Positions 16,045-25,797 are shown, counted from the first letter of the stretch. The stretch is DNA of 64,000 bases from Rhizobium sp. (GCA_002796995.1 PEKW01000004.1:1-64000); one strand, 5' to 3'. Numbers and translations: made by a program. The notes: generated by a model not told the origin, from the letters alone.

Positions 16045-18032
16045 TCATCGAACTCGGCCACTATGCCCTGGTGCTGGCGCTGGCCGCATCGATCATCATC
16101 GCCATCCTGCCTGTCATCGGCGCCAAGCGCGGCGACGCGGCCCTGATGGCGGTCGCCGTGACCGGGACCATGGCACAATTCCTGCTGGTCGCCTTCTCCT
16201 TCTCAGCGCTGACCTGGGCCTATGTGGTCTCCGACTTCTCGGTGCAGAACGTCTGGGAGAACTCCCATTCGATGATGCCGGCGATCTATCGCTACTCCGC
16301 GGTCTGGGGCAATCACGAAGGCTCGATGATGCTCTGGCTGCTGATCCTGACCCTGTTTTCCGCGCTCGTCGCCTTCTTCGGCGCCAACCTGCCGGACCGG
16401 CTGAAGGCCAATGTGCTGGCCGTGCAGGCGTGGATTTCCTCGGCCTTCCTGCTGTTCATCCTGCTGACCTCCAATCCGTTCATCCGCCTGTCGCCGATCC
16501 CGGCCGAGGGCAAGGACCTGAACCCGATCCTGCAGGACGTCGGGCTCGCCATCCATCCGCCGCTGCTCTATCTCGGTTATGTCGGCTTTTCCGTCTGCTT
16601 CTCCTTTGCCATCGCCGCCCTGATCGACGGCCGCATCGACGCCGCCTGGGCGCGCTGGGTGCGGCCCTGGACGCTCGCCGCCTGGACCTTCCTCACCGCC
16701 GGCATCGCCATGGGCTCCTACTGGGCCTATTACGAACTCGGCTGGGGTGGCTGGTGGTTCTGGGATCCGGTCGAAAACGCTTCCTTCATGCCCTGGCTCG
16801 CGGGCACGGCACTGCTGCATTCGGCGCTGGTCATGGAAAAGCGCGACGCGCTGAAGATCTGGACGGTGCTGCTCGCCATCCTCACCTTCTCGCTGTCGCT
16901 GCTCGGCACCTTCCTGGTGCGCTCGGGCGTCTTGACCTCGGTCCATGCCTTCGCCACCGATCCGAGCCGCGGCATCTTCATCCTCGGCATCCTGACATTC
17001 TTCATCGGCGGCGCCTTCGCGCTGTTCGCCTTCCGCGCACCGCTGCTCAAGTCGGGCGGTCTCTTCCATCCGATCTCGCGCGAGGGCGCGCTCGTCCTCA
17101 ACAACCTGATCCTGACCGTGTCGACGGCGACCGTGCTGATCGGCACGCTCTATCCGCTGCTGCTGGAAACCCTGACCGGAGAGAAGATCTCGGTCGGCGC
17201 GCCGTTCTTCAACCTGACCTTCGGCCTGTTGATGGCGCCGCTTCTGGTCGCCGTGCCCTTCGGGCCGATGCTCGCCTGGAAGCGCGGCGATCTCTACGCG
17301 GCGATGCAGCGGCTCTATGTGGCGGCCGGGATCGCCTTCGTGCTCGCCGTGGCGCTCTACTATGTCGAGAACGGCGGACCGGTGCTGGCGGTGTTCGGGC
17401 TTGCCGCCGGCTTCTTCCTGGTGTTCGGTGCGCTCTCCGACCTCTGGTACCGCGCCGGCTTCGGCAAGCTGGCGACGGGACTGGCCTTGCGCCGCCTGAA
17501 CGGCCTGCCGCGCTCGGCGATCGGCACGGCGCTCGCCCATTTCGGCCTCGGCGTCACCGTGCTCGGCATCGTCGCGGTCACCACCTTCGAGACCGAGACC
17601 GTGGTCGAGATGAAGCCAGGCATGACGGTGGAGGCGGGTGCCTATTCCATCACCTTCGACGGCATGAAGTCGGCCGTCGGCCCGAACTTCACCGAGGATC
17701 GCGGCCACTTCACCATCCGCGAGGCGGGCGTCGACCTAGGCGACGTCTGGTCTTCGAAGCGGCTCTACACGGCGCGGCGCATGCCGACGACAGAAGCCGG
17801 CATCCGCACCTTCGGCGTCAGCCAGCTCTATGTCTCGCTCGGCGACATGATGGACGACGGCGGCATCGTCGTGCGCATCTGGTGGAAGCCCTACATCCTG
17901 TGCATTTGGTACGGCGCACTGATCATGATGGTCGCCGGCTTCGTATCGCTCTCCGACCGCAGACTGCGCGTCGGCGTGCCGAAGCGGCATGCCAAGACGG
18001 CGGCACCTGGGGCGCTGGAGGCGGCGGAATGA
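16041..18032 (+). CDS. ccmF: Heme lyase CcmF (CycK)
   Basis: The 663-residue product is a polytopic membrane protein with the Trp-rich heme-handling motif [18 protein letters not shown] around residue 235, further conserved stretches such as [19 protein letters not shown] [16 protein letters not shown], and HEGSMMLW near residue 95. It supplies heme from CcmE to apocytochrome and, with CcmH and CcmI, completes ligation on the periplasmic side. Length and motifs match full-size family members. It overlaps both ccmE and the ccmH start as ATGA. Confidence 0.96.
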   Translation: MIIELGHYALVLALAASIIIAILPVIGAKRGDAALMAVAVTGTMAQFLLVAFSFSALTWAYVVSDFSVQNVWENSHSMMPAIYRYSAVWGNHEGSMMLWLLILTLFSALVAFFGANLPDRLKANVLAVQAWISSAFLLFILLTSNPFIRLSPIPAEGKDLNPILQDVGLAIHPPLLYLGYVGFSVCFSFAIAALIDGRIDAAWARWVRPWTLAAWTFLTAGIAMGSYWAYYELGWGGWWFWDPVENASFMPWLAGTALLHSALVMEKRDALKIWTVLLAILTFSLSLLGTFLVRSGVLTSVHAFATDPSRGIFILGILTFFIGGAFALFAFRAPLLKSGGLFHPISREGALVLNNLILTVSTATVLIGTLYPLLLETLTGEKISVGAPFFNLTFGLLMAPLLVAVPFGPMLAWKRGDLYAAMQRLYVAAGIAFVLAVALYYVENGGPVLAVFGLAAGFFLVFGALSDLWYRAGFGKLATGLALRRLNGLPRSAIGTALAHFGLGVTVLGIVAVTTFETETVVEMKPGMTVEAGAYSITFDGMKSAVGPNFTEDRGHFTIREAGVDLGDVWSSKRLYTARRMPTTEAGIRTFGVSQLYVSLGDMMDDGGIVVRIWWKPYILCIWYGALIMMVAGFVSLSDRRLRVGVPKRHAKTAAPGALEAAE

Positions 18033-18634
18033 GGGCGGCTGTTCTCAAAGGAAAAAAAACCTCCCCAATCCCTCCCCACAAGGGGGAGGGGCTTTTCCGT
18101 CTCGGCCGGCTGTCGACGTGGGTGCGAAGCCTTGCCGCGCGTCTTCTCCCCCCTTGTGGGGGAGATGGCCGGCAGGCCAGAGGGGGTTTGGGTTCGTTCC
18201 TTCTGCTTCTTTTCCTCCTCGCCCCCCTGCCGGCGCTCGCCGTCGATCCGAGCGAGCGGCTGGCGGATCCGAAGCTGGAGCAGCGGGCGCGGGATCTTTC
18301 GGCCAATCTGCGCTGCATGGTCTGCCAGAACCAGTCGATCGACGATTCCAATGCCGACCTGGCGCGTGACCTCCGCCTTCTGGTGCGCGAGCGCATCGTG
18401 TCCGGCGACAGCGACGAGCAGGTGATCAACTATGTCGTGTCGCGTTACGGCGAGTTCGTGCTGCTGAAGCCGCGGCTGTCGGCCAAGACGCTGATCCTGT
18501 GGGGCGCGCCGGCTTTCCTGCTGGTGATCGGGCTCGGGGTCGCCATCGTCTATGCCCGCGGCCGCAGCCGGCCGGAGCCGAAAAGGCTGTCCGACGAGGA
18601 AGAGGCGAAACTCGGCAAGCTGCTCGACGAGTAA
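18029..18634 (+). CDS. ccmH: Thiol protein CcmH (CycL) with a repeat-encoded N-terminal insert
   Basis: Residues from about 72 onward are a normal Ccm[20 protein letters not shown], the redox motif [13 protein letters not shown] (C96, C99), and one C-terminal membrane segment ([21 protein letters not shown]). The signal peptide core is [15 protein letters not shown] at about residues 57-71. Before it lie roughly 50 residues read from palindromic repeats (18060-18188). The ATG at 18029 overlaps ccmF as ATGA, like the other ccm junctions, and is probably the ancestral start. A TTG at 18188 would instead give a normal-length protein. CcmH reduces apocytochrome c cysteines before heme attachment. 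Confidence 0.85.
   Translation: MRAAVLKGKKTSPIPPHKGEGLFRLGRLSTWVRSLAARLLPPCGGDGRQARGGLGSFLLLLFLLAPLPALAVDPSERLADPKLEQRARDLSANLRCMVCQNQSIDDSNADLARDLRLLVRERIVSGDSDEQVINYVVSRYGEFVLLKPRLSAKTLILWGAPAFLLVIGLGVAIVYARGRSRPEPKRLSDEEEAKLGKLLDE
18060..18094 (+). repeat. Palindromic repeat, family R5, inside the ccmH start region
   Basis: CCTCCCC followed by CCCTCCCC and its partner GGGGGAGGGG around an ACAA loop. The inverse arrangement occurs at 43392-43424 (CCCTCCCCC, TTGT, GGGGAGGG). Confidence 0.7.
18141..18188 (-). repeat. Palindromic repeat, family R2, read in frame within ccmH
   Basis: The reverse complement of this 48-base segment is identical, base for base, to 43221-43268. It ends exactly where the CcmH signal peptide coding begins (TTG at 18188). 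Confidence 0.9.
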
Positions 18635-18687
18635 GCCGCCGGCCCGTCGAAAAATACCCCCAAAGATTACGAAGAATTCATCTGCCG

Positions 18688-18701
18688 TACAGTTCGCTGT
18701 A
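18688..18701 (+). promoter_or_regulatory. Short inverted repeat upstream of degP
   Basis: TACAG and CTGTA flank a TTCG loop, 86 bases before the degP ATG. It could be an operator for an envelope-stress regulator or a short leader hairpin. No regulator can be named from the sequence. Confidence 0.3.
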
Positions 18702-18786
18702 AGGTGACGTGCCCTATATCTTCATCATCCACCGCTTCCGCCGGACGTCCCGGCTCCAGTCAGTAGAACAGATGAAGGTAGAATTC

Positions 18787-20352
18787 ATGTCCGCACAAAT
18801 CGGCAGTTCCAACTTGAAGAACATCCTGAAGAACTCGACCGCCGCGGGTCTTGCAGCGGTCATGCTGGCCGGCGCGCTTCCACTCGCCGCCGTTCCCGCC
18901 TATGCCGAACCCGTCAAGGTCGAGGCGGCCCAGGTGCCGAGCTTCGCCGACGTGGTCGAGGCCGTGTCGCCGGCCGTCGTCTCGGTCCGCGTGCAGTCCA
19001 ATGTCGAGCAGACCTCCGACCAGAGCAATTTCTCCTTCGGCTTCGGCGGCCGCGGTTTCGAAGACCTGCCGGACGATCACCCGCTGAAGCGCTTCTTCAA
19101 GGAGTTCGGCGGCCCGGATGGCGAGCAGTTCGGCCAGCGTGGGCCTGATCGCATGCCGCATGGCCGCGGCGACGGCAAGGGCCGCCTGCGCCCGACCTCG
19201 CAGGGCTCCGGCTTCTTCATCTCCGAGGACGGTTACATCGTCACCAACAACCACGTCGTCGACGACGGCGCCGCCTTCACCATCGTGATGAATGACGGCA
19301 AGGAACTCGACGCCAAGCTGGTCGGCAAGGACAGCCGCACCGACCTCGCCCTGCTGAAGGTCGAGAATCCGAAGCAGAAGTTCACCTATGTCAGCTTTGC
19401 CGAGGACGAGAACATGCGCGTCGGCGACTGGGTCGTGGCCGTCGGTAACCCGTTCGGTCTCGGCGGCACGGTAACGGCCGGCATCATCTCGGCCCGCGGC
19501 CGCGACATCGGCTCCGGCCCCTATGACGACTACATCCAGATCGACGCTGCCGTGAACCGCGGCAATTCGGGTGGCCCGGACTTCAACCTGGCCGGCGAAG
19601 TGGTCGGCATCAACACCGCGATCTTCTCGCCGTCGGGCGGCAATGTCGGCATCGCCTTCGCCATCCCGGCCTCGGTCGCCAAGGACGTCATCGCCAAGCT
19701 GAAGGATGGCGGCACCGTCGAACGCGGCTGGCTCGGCGTGCAGATCCAGCCCGTGACCCAGGACATCGCCGACTCGCTCGGCCTGTCGGAAGCGAGCGGC
19801 GCTCTGGTCGTCGCCCCGCAGGAAGGTTCGCCGGGCGGCAAGGCCGGCATCAAGCAGGGTGACGTCGTCACCGCCGTCAACGGCGAGCCGGTCAAGGATC
19901 CGCGCGATCTCGCCAAGCGCATCGCCGCGTTCAAGCCGGGCACCACGGTCGACGTGTCGCTGTGGCGCGAAGGCAAGGCGACCAGCGTCAAGGTCGAACT
20001 CGGCGAACTGCCGAGCGAGCAGGCGATGGCCGGTCCGGAAAGCCAGAACGGCGACACGCCGCAGGCTCCGGCGACCGAACAGGCGCTGGCCGGCATGGGC
20101 CTCTCGGTCTCTCCGGCCGAAGACGGCAAGGGCCTGACCATCATCGATGTCGATCCGGACTCGGATGCCGCCGACAAGGGCATGAAGGCCGGCGAGAAGA
20201 TCACCTCGGTCAACAACCAGGCGGTCGCCAGCGCAGCCGACGTGCTGAAGGTGCTCGAACAGGCGAAGAAGGACGGCCGCACCAAGGCGCTCTTCCAGAT
20301 CGAATCCGAGAACGGCAGCCGCTTCGTGGCCCTGCCGATCGTCCAGGGCTGA
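18787..20352 (+). CDS. degP: Periplasmic serine protease/chaperone, DegP/HtrA family
   Basis: The 521-residue product has a signal peptide with NSTAAGLAAVMLAGALPLAA and likely cleavage after AYA. The trypsin-like domain carries the triad H156 (TNNHVVDD), D186 (SRTDLALLKV) and S261 (NRGNSGGP). Two PDZ domains follow, at about 310-400 (GWLGVQIQPV, SPGGKAGIKQGDVV) and 430-515 (DPDSDAADKGMKAGEKI). The spacer between His and the N-terminus has a Gly/Phe-rich loop. ATG 18787 was chosen because AAGGT lies 8 bases upstream; ATG 18772 is an alternative. It degrades or refolds damaged envelope proteins. A strong terminator follows. Confidence 0.92.
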   Translation: MSAQIGSSNLKNILKNSTAAGLAAVMLAGALPLAAVPAYAEPVKVEAAQVPSFADVVEAVSPAVVSVRVQSNVEQTSDQSNFSFGFGGRGFEDLPDDHPLKRFFKEFGGPDGEQFGQRGPDRMPHGRGDGKGRLRPTSQGSGFFISEDGYIVTNNHVVDDGAAFTIVMNDGKELDAKLVGKDSRTDLALLKVENPKQKFTYVSFAEDENMRVGDWVVAVGNPFGLGGTVTAGIISARGRDIGSGPYDDYIQIDAAVNRGNSGGPDFNLAGEVVGINTAIFSPSGGNVGIAFAIPASVAKDVIAKLKDGGTVERGWLGVQIQPVTQDIADSLGLSEASGALVVAPQEGSPGGKAGIKQGDVVTAVNGEPVKDPRDLAKRIAAFKPGTTVDVSLWREGKATSVKVELGELPSEQAMAGPESQNGDTPQAPATEQALAGMGLSVSPAEDGKGLTIIDVDPDSDAADKGMKAGEKITSVNNQAVASAADVLKVLEQAKKDGRTKALFQIESENGSRFVALPIVQG

Positions 20353-20374
20353 CGGCGAAAGCCTGACCCCATCG

Positions 20375-20416
20375 GGGCGCCGCGGTCCTTGGCGACGCGG
20401 CGCCCTTTTCTTTTTT
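20375..20416 (+). terminator. Rho-independent terminator of degP
   Basis: Perfect 10-base stem GGGCGCCGCG (20375-20384) with CGCGGCGCCC (20396-20405), followed by TTTTCTTTTTT. Confidence 0.92.
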
Positions 20417-20516
20417 GAAGGAAAGGGCCTCCAACATGAACACCGGACAGGGCGATGCGCCGCAGCCGGGCGATTCCGGTTGTGCGCAGGGCAGGGCCGG
20501 CGGTAATGTCCCGCAC

Positions 20517-21194
20517 ATGAAAATACTCGTTATTGAAGACGATCTCGAAGCCGCCGCCTATATCACCAAGGCCTTCCGCGAAGCCGGAATTGTCGCCGAC
20601 CACGCCAGCGATGGCGAGAGCGGCCTCTTCATGGGCTCAGAGAACGGCTATGACGTCATGGTCGTCGACCGCATGCTGCCGCGCCGCGATGGCCTCTCCG
20701 TCATCAGCGAACTGCGCAAGCGCGGCGTCGACACCCCGGTGCTGATCCTCTCGGCGCTCGGCCAGGTCGACGACCGGGTCACCGGCCTTCGCGCCGGCGG
20801 CGACGACTATCTGCCGAAGCCTTATGCCTTTTCCGAACTCCTGGCGCGCGTCGAGGTGCTGGGGCGCCGCAAGGGCAAGCCCGAGCAGGACATGGCCTAT
20901 CGCGTCGGCGATCTCGAGCTCGACCGGCTGTCGCACGAGGTTCGCCGCGCCGGCAAGGAGATCCTGCTGCAGCCGCGCGAATACCGCCTGCTGGAGTATC
21001 TGATGAAGAATGCCGGCCAGGTGGTGACCCGCACCATGCTGCTCGAAAACGTCTGGGACTATCACTTCGACCCGCAGACCAATGTCATCGACGTGCATGT
21101 CTCGCGGCTGCGCTCGAAGATCGAGAAGGATTTCGACAAGCCGCTGCTGAAGACGGTGCGCGGCGCCGGCTACATGATCAAGGACGAGGCCTGA
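20517..21194 (+). CDS. OmpR-family response regulator linked to degP
   Basis: The 225-residue product has a receiver domain with VIEDDLEAAAY, phosphoacceptor D51 in MVVDRMLPRRDGL and KPYAFSELLARV, and a winged-helix domain with LLQPREYRLLEYLMKNAGQVVTRTMLLENVWDYHFDP. It lies after degP and directly before a sensor kinase, so it may respond to envelope damage. Two starts are possible: ATG 20517 gives the standard receiver N-terminus, while ATG 20436 has a better ribosome site (AAGGAAAGGG) and would add 27 residues. I kept 20517 on family fit. The degP terminator lies between degP and this gene, so it probably has its own promoter. Confidence 0.85.
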   Translation: MKILVIEDDLEAAAYITKAFREAGIVADHASDGESGLFMGSENGYDVMVVDRMLPRRDGLSVISELRKRGVDTPVLILSALGQVDDRVTGLRAGGDDYLPKPYAFSELLARVEVLGRRKGKPEQDMAYRVGDLELDRLSHEVRRAGKEILLQPREYRLLEYLMKNAGQVVTRTMLLENVWDYHFDPQTNVIDVHVSRLRSKIEKDFDKPLLKTVRGAGYMIKDEA

Positions 21195-21201
21195 GCCCGA
21201 C

Positions 21202-22614
21202 ATGAACGCCCGTGCCAAGCTTCTTTTCAAGTCGACCGCGGTCCGGCTGTCGGCTCTCTACATCGTGCTGTTCGCGCTCTGCGCGGCGCTTCTCGTCATC
21301 TATGTGACGGCCTTGTCGGAACGCATCCTTTACGTCCAGACGCGCGAGACGCTGAAGGAGGAGGTCAAGGAGATCGAGACCGCCTTCGAGCGCGGCGGCA
21401 TCAACCGTCTGCTCGGGCTGATGGAACGCCGCGCCCGCCAGCCGGGCGCCAATCTCTACGTCATCGCCGGCCCGAACGGCGAGATCCTCGCCGGCAACGT
21501 CGCGTCGGTGGAGCCGGGATTGTTCGACCGGGAGGGCTGGACCGACCATCCGTTCCGCTACGAGCGCTACAACGAGAGTGGCGACGTACAGCGGCATATC
21601 GCGGCCGGCCACGTCTTCTTCCTCGACAACAAGCTCAGAGTGCTGGTCGGCCGCGACCTCGGCGAGCCGAGCAAGCTGCGTCTCCTGGTGCGCCAGGCGC
21701 TGATGGTGGCGCTCGCCATCATGGGGCTGGGCGCCGTCATCATCTGGTTCGCCATTGGCCGCAATGCGCTGAAACGCATCGACCGGGTCTCGGCGGCGAG
21801 CAAGAAGATCATGGCGGGCGATCTTTCGCAGCGCCTTCCGGTCTCCGGTTCGGGCGACGAATTCGACCGGCTGTCCTCGTCGCTCAACGAAATGCTCGGC
21901 CGTATCGAGAAGCTGAACGAGGGCCTGCGCCAGGTTTCCGACAATATCGCCCACGACCTGAAGACGCCGCTGACGCGCCTGCGAAACAAGGCGTCCGATG
22001 CGCTGGCGGAAAACGACGAGCAGGCACGGCGCACGGCGCTCGAAGGCATCATCACCGAGTCCGACCAGCTGATCCGCACCTTCAACGCGCTTTTGATGAT
22101 CAGCCGCGTCGAGGCGGGCTCGATCGCCGCCGAACTCTCCGACATCGACCTTTCGGCGATCGCTGCCGACAGTGCCGAACTCTACGAGCCGGTGGCCGAA
22201 GAGGCGGGGCTGGAGCTGGAAACACGGATCGCCCCGGGCTTGTCGGTCCGTGGCAACCGCGAACTGGTCGGCCAGGCCTTGTCCAACCTGATCGACAATG
22301 CCATCAAGTATGGCGCCGCGGCCGAAGGCGAGCAGAAGATCGTCGTGACGGTTGCCAAGGTCGGCGGGGCACTGCAGCTGTCGGTCTCCGACAATGGCCC
22401 CGGCATCGATGCCGACAAGCGTGAGGCGGTGGTGAAGCGTTTCGTCCGTCTGGACGCCAGCCGCAGCAAGCCGGGCACCGGACTGGGGTTATCACTGGTC
22501 AAGGCGATCATGGCGCTGCATGGCGGACGGCTGGAGCTTTCCGACACCAACCCGGAAGGCGGCGCTTCGCGCGGCCTGACCGCCAGCATGGTTTTCCCCG
22601 GCCAGAAGGCCTGA
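21202..22614 (+). CDS. Sensor histidine kinase (HAMP, HisKA, ATPase)
   Basis: The 470-residue product has membrane segments at about residues 15-37 and 165-190, a small periplasmic domain between them, and a HAMP domain (SAASKKIMAGDLSQRLPV). The H-box VSDNIAHDLKTPLTRLRNKA has H251. The ATPase part carries NLIDNAIKYG (N-box), SDNGPGIDADKREAV (G1) and GTGLGLSLVKAI (G2). The gene begins 7 bases after the response regulator, its evident partner. The kinase is of the CpxA/EnvZ-like group; the signal is unknown. It is convergent with the feo operon. Confidence 0.87.
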   Translation: MNARAKLLFKSTAVRLSALYIVLFALCAALLVIYVTALSERILYVQTRETLKEEVKEIETAFERGGINRLLGLMERRARQPGANLYVIAGPNGEILAGNVASVEPGLFDREGWTDHPFRYERYNESGDVQRHIAAGHVFFLDNKLRVLVGRDLGEPSKLRLLVRQALMVALAIMGLGAVIIWFAIGRNALKRIDRVSAASKKIMAGDLSQRLPVSGSGDEFDRLSSSLNEMLGRIEKLNEGLRQVSDNIAHDLKTPLTRLRNKASDALAENDEQARRTALEGIITESDQLIRTFNALLMISRVEAGSIAAELSDIDLSAIAADSAELYEPVAEEAGLELETRIAPGLSVRGNRELVGQALSNLIDNAIKYGAAAEGEQKIVVTVAKVGGALQLSVSDNGPGIDADKREAVVKRFVRLDASRSKPGTGLGLSLVKAIMALHGGRLELSDTNPEGGASRGLTASMVFPGQKA

Positions 22615-22645
22615 GGTCGGCTGGGCGGCTCCCGTCGCCCTCCGT

Positions 22646-22882
22646 TCAGTCGCCCACCCATTCGAAGAAGATCTGCGCCGGCGAACAGCCGCGCACGCAG
22701 CCGCCGCATCCGCCGCAGGCGGCCTCCGCCGGGGCGATGCGGCGCACGCGCCCCTTCTGTTCCCAGACCCTCAGCATGGCTTCCACGGCGCTGACCTCGC
22801 TGCTGCTCTGCAGCGAGAGGCTCTGCAGCGATGTCTTCTGCTGGCGGCGCAGGAGGTCGCGCAACTGGGAGAGGCTTGCCAT
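22646..22882 (-). CDS. feoC: FeoC-like small iron transport protein
   Basis: The 78-residue product has a winged-helix-like N-terminal part (SLSQLRDLLRRQQKTSLQSL, then SSEVSAVEAMLRVWEQKGRVRRI) and four cysteines spaced CxxCxxCxxxC (C56, C59, C62, C66), as in FeoC proteins that bind an Fe-S cluster. FeoC is thought to modulate or protect FeoB. Its ATG overlaps the feoB stop by one base. It is the last gene of the feoA-feoA-feoB-feoC operon and converges on the sensor kinase gene. Confidence 0.88.
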   Translation of the reverse strand: MASLSQLRDLLRRQQKTSLQSLSLQSSSEVSAVEAMLRVWEQKGRVRRIAPAEAACGGCGGCVRGCSPAQIFFEWVGD

Positions 22883-25209
22883 CAGAGTTCTCCCGCAGCG
22901 GCGAGCGCCGGCAGTCGGTGCTGCCGTGCCGAGCTGCGCCGAAGGGCGATGACGGTGAGGGCGAAGACGGCGAGCACGCCGGCGATCCAGCCGGAGGCGC
23001 GTGCCGGAGCTTCGGAGAAGGTTGCCAACTGGTAGGCCATGACCGAGGCGCCATAGGCGATGCCGGTGGTCCAGACGAGGGCGGCCGTCATCCAGCGGGC
23101 GCCTGCCTCGCGGTAGATCGCGCCGGTTGCCGCGACGCACGGCGTATAGAGCAGGATGAACAGCATATAGGCGAAGGCGCCGGCGCTGCCCGAGAAGCGC
23201 GCCTGCATCTCGGCGAAGGTGCCGGTCTCGACCGCCTGTTCGGCGGCTGCGGCATCGGGCGAATCCACATCGCCGATGTCGAGGCCGAGCGGATCGCCGG
23301 CCTTGCCGGCGACTTCGGCGAGATTGGCGGGAACCGAGGCGAGCGCGTCCTTCAGCCCGCTTTCGATGATCTGAAGCGTCGTCTGCGGTTCTTCCGGCAC
23401 AGCGCTCGCGGCATCCCTCGCCAGCGCGCCGTAGAGGGAATCGAGCGTTCCCACCACTGCCTCCTTGGCGAAGATGCCGGTGACGATGCCGACGATCGCC
23501 GGCCAGTTGCGCTCGTCGAGGCCCATCGGCGCAAAGACCGGGGCGGCCGAGCGGCTGGCGACGGCGAGGATGGAACGGTCGCTGTTGCCGTTGCCGAAAT
23601 TGCCGCTCGTATCCATGGCGTTGACGATGGAGAGGAAGGCGACCATCAGCACGATGACGCGGCCGGCGCGCAGCACGAAGCCCTTCAGCCGCTCCCAGGT
23701 GTGGAGCGCGACATTGCGGACGGTCGGCATATGATAGGGCGGCAGTTCCATCACCAGCGGCGAGACATGGCCGCGGGTGATCGTCATCTTCATGATGTAG
23801 CCGGTCATGATCGCCACCGCGATGCCGGTGAGATAGAGGCCGAAGACGAGGTTCTGGCCGTTGGTCGGGAAGAAGGCAGCGGCAAACAGCGCATAGACCG
23901 GCAGCCGCGCGCCGCAGGACATGAAGGGCGCCATCATGATCGCCGTCTTGCGGTCGCTGTCATTGTCGAGCGTGCGGGTGCCCATGATCGCCGGCACGTT
24001 GCAGCCGAAGCCGACGATCAGCGGCACGAAGGCCTTGCCCGGCAGGCCGGCCATGCGCATGAAGCGGTCCATGACGAAGGCGGCGCGGGCGAGATATCCG
24101 GAATCCTCGAGGATTGACAGGAAGATGTAGAGGAAGGCAATCACCGGAATGAAGGTGGCGACCGTCTGGATGCCGCCGCCGATGCCGTCGGCGATCAGCA
24201 CCGCCAGCCATTCCGGCGAACCGGCCGTGCGCATGGCATGGCCGAGCCCGTCGACCAGGACGGCGCCGACGCTGAGGTCGAAGAAATCGATGAAGGCGGA
24301 GCCGATATTGATCGTCCACATGAACATCAGATACATGACGGCGAGGAAGATCGGGATGCCGAGCACCCGGTGCAGCACGATCCGGTCGATGCGGTCGGTC
24401 AGCGACTGAGAGGCCTCGCGCGGGCGCTCGACGGAAGCCGCAACCGCCTTGCCGGCAAAGGCATAGCGGCGGTCGGCGATCAAGATGTCGAGATCCTCGC
24501 CGCATTCGTCCTCCAGCGCGGCCATAGCCGAGCCGATCTCCGCGCCAAGCGTTGCCGGCAGGGCGGCCAGACGGCTGCGGTCTCCGTCGAAGATCTGCAT
24601 CAGCTGCCAGCGCCGGTCGGGGGAGGCCTCCGGCAATTGCCCGGCGAAGCGCTCGACGGCTCGCTCGATCGGGGCATCGTAGCGGCAGAAGCCCCGAGGT
24701 ACGGCCTTTGCCGCGGCGACCTCGATGATCGCGCGCTTCATGGCGTCGAGCCCGGTGCCTTTGGCGGCGATGACCGGCACCACCGGGCAGCCGAGCTGCG
24801 CGGCGAGCGCCTCGATGTCGATCTCGACGCCGTTCTGGCGGGCCACATCCATCATGTTGAGGACGACCAGCATCGGCACGCGCATTTCGAGAAGCTGGGT
24901 GGTCAGGTAGAGATGGCGCTCGAGATTGGAGGCGTCGACGATGTTGACCAAAACGTCGGCGGCGCCGGAGACGGCGTAGTCAAGGGCGATGCGCTCGTCG
25001 AGCGAGGTTTCGAGCGAGCCGAGCGAATAGGTGCCGGGCAGATCGACGAGCGTCGACGGCACGCCGTCGAGCAGCATGGTGCCGGTCTTCTTCTCGACCG
25101 TCACGCCCGGCCAGTTGCCGACCTTCTGGCGCGAACCGGTGAGCGCATTGAAGAGGGTGGTCTTGCCGCAATTGGGATTGCCGACGACCGCGACGGTGAT
25201 CTGATTCAT
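22882..25209 (-). CDS. feoB: Ferrous iron transporter FeoB
   Basis: The 775-residue product has an N-terminal G-domain with GNPNCGKTTLFNALTG (G1), a switch region, DLPGTYSL (G3) and LNMMDVA (G4), a spacer domain, and then a polytopic membrane domain with two Gate regions (FGCNVPAIMGTRTL and TPCVAATGAIYREAG). It imports Fe(II) across the inner membrane, driven or gated by GTP. The ATG at 25209 gives the standard start; the frame is open further upstream without support. It sits between feoA and feoC. Confidence 0.96.
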   Translation of the reverse strand: MNQITVAVVGNPNCGKTTLFNALTGSRQKVGNWPGVTVEKKTGTMLLDGVPSTLVDLPGTYSLGSLETSLDERIALDYAVSGAADVLVNIVDASNLERHLYLTTQLLEMRVPMLVVLNMMDVARQNGVEIDIEALAAQLGCPVVPVIAAKGTGLDAMKRAIIEVAAAKAVPRGFCRYDAPIERAVERFAGQLPEASPDRRWQLMQIFDGDRSRLAALPATLGAEIGSAMAALEDECGEDLDILIADRRYAFAGKAVAASVERPREASQSLTDRIDRIVLHRVLGIPIFLAVMYLMFMWTINIGSAFIDFFDLSVGAVLVDGLGHAMRTAGSPEWLAVLIADGIGGGIQTVATFIPVIAFLYIFLSILEDSGYLARAAFVMDRFMRMAGLPGKAFVPLIVGFGCNVPAIMGTRTLDNDSDRKTAIMMAPFMSCGARLPVYALFAAAFFPTNGQNLVFGLYLTGIAVAIMTGYIMKMTITRGHVSPLVMELPPYHMPTVRNVALHTWERLKGFVLRAGRVIVLMVAFLSIVNAMDTSGNFGNGNSDRSILAVASRSAAPVFAPMGLDERNWPAIVGIVTGIFAKEAVVGTLDSLYGALARDAASAVPEEPQTTLQIIESGLKDALASVPANLAEVAGKAGDPLGLDIGDVDSPDAAAAEQAVETGTFAEMQARFSGSAGAFAYMLFILLYTPCVAATGAIYREAGARWMTAALVWTTGIAYGASVMAYQLATFSEAPARASGWIAGVLAVFALTVIALRRSSARQHRLPALAAAGEL

Positions 25210-25249
25210 CGAAGGTTTCCGCAGGTTGGGGGCGGTCGGCCCCAGGGAG

Positions 25250-25507
25250 CTAGGCCGGGATGGTGTCGGCAAGCGGCTCGACGGTGACGATCCGCGCCTC
25301 TTCGCGGCGCAGGCAAAGGGCCGTGCCGCGCAAGGTCAGTTCCACCGGATCGCCGAGCGGCGCCCGCCGCGTGACGGTGACGACGGCGCCCGGCGTAAGA
25401 CCCATCGACAGCAGGCGACGCCGGCACGGATCGTTCCGGTCGCTATAGCCGGTGACGCGGGCACTCGCGCCGATCGGCAGTTCGTTGAGCAGCGTCATGG
25501 TCTTCAC
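25250..25507 (-). CDS. feoA: FeoA-domain protein, copy 2 of the operon
   Basis: The 85-residue product is an SH3-like FeoA domain: RVTGYSDRNDPCRRRLLSMGLTPGAVVTV followed by PVELTLRGTALCLRREEA. FeoA is a cytoplasmic partner of FeoB. The gene overlaps the upstream FeoA gene by four bases (ATGA) and lies 40 bases before feoB. The two FeoA proteins are clearly different in sequence, so this is not a recent duplication. Confidence 0.92.
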   Translation of the reverse strand: MKTMTLLNELPIGASARVTGYSDRNDPCRRRLLSMGLTPGAVVTVTRRAPLGDPVELTLRGTALCLRREEARIVTVEPLADTIPA

Positions 25508-25752
25508 TCGTCCATTGGCTCGACGGTCATCTTCTGCGCCATGCCCATGCCGAGGCCGACGCGGCTTTCATGCACGGCGACGATCATCGGCCCGGTCATC
25601 TGGTTCTGCACGACGCGAATGGCGCATCCGACCGCAAGGCCAAGGTCACTGAGGCGCCGGTCGAGGTTTCGTCCGGCCGCGAGCCCGACGATCCTGACTT
25701 TCTCGCCGGTGCGCGCCATGGCCAGCGGATAGGAAAGCGATGCTGTCGTCAT
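25504..25752 (-). CDS. feoA: FeoA-domain protein, copy 1 of the operon
   Basis: The 82-residue product is a second FeoA domain: KVRIVGLAAGRNLDRRLSDLGLAVGCAIRVV, then MIVAVHESRVGLGMGMAQKM. It is the first gene of the feo operon. GGAG lies a few bases before the ATG at 25752, and an iron-box-like sequence lies about 50-70 bases upstream. Its Met-rich C-terminus differs from the second FeoA. Confidence 0.9.
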   Translation of the reverse strand: MTTASLSYPLAMARTGEKVRIVGLAAGRNLDRRLSDLGLAVGCAIRVVQNQMTGPMIVAVHESRVGLGMGMAQKMTVEPMDE

Positions 25753-25797
25753 TGTGTTCTCCAGGGTACTTCGTCAGCGCGGATCTCCGCGCCAGAT

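Noticed and set aside
16430..18028. Long plus-strand frame running through ccmF into ccmH
   Set aside because: Over ccmF it is out of frame and Arg-rich. Only the part from 18029 onward is a gene (ccmH).
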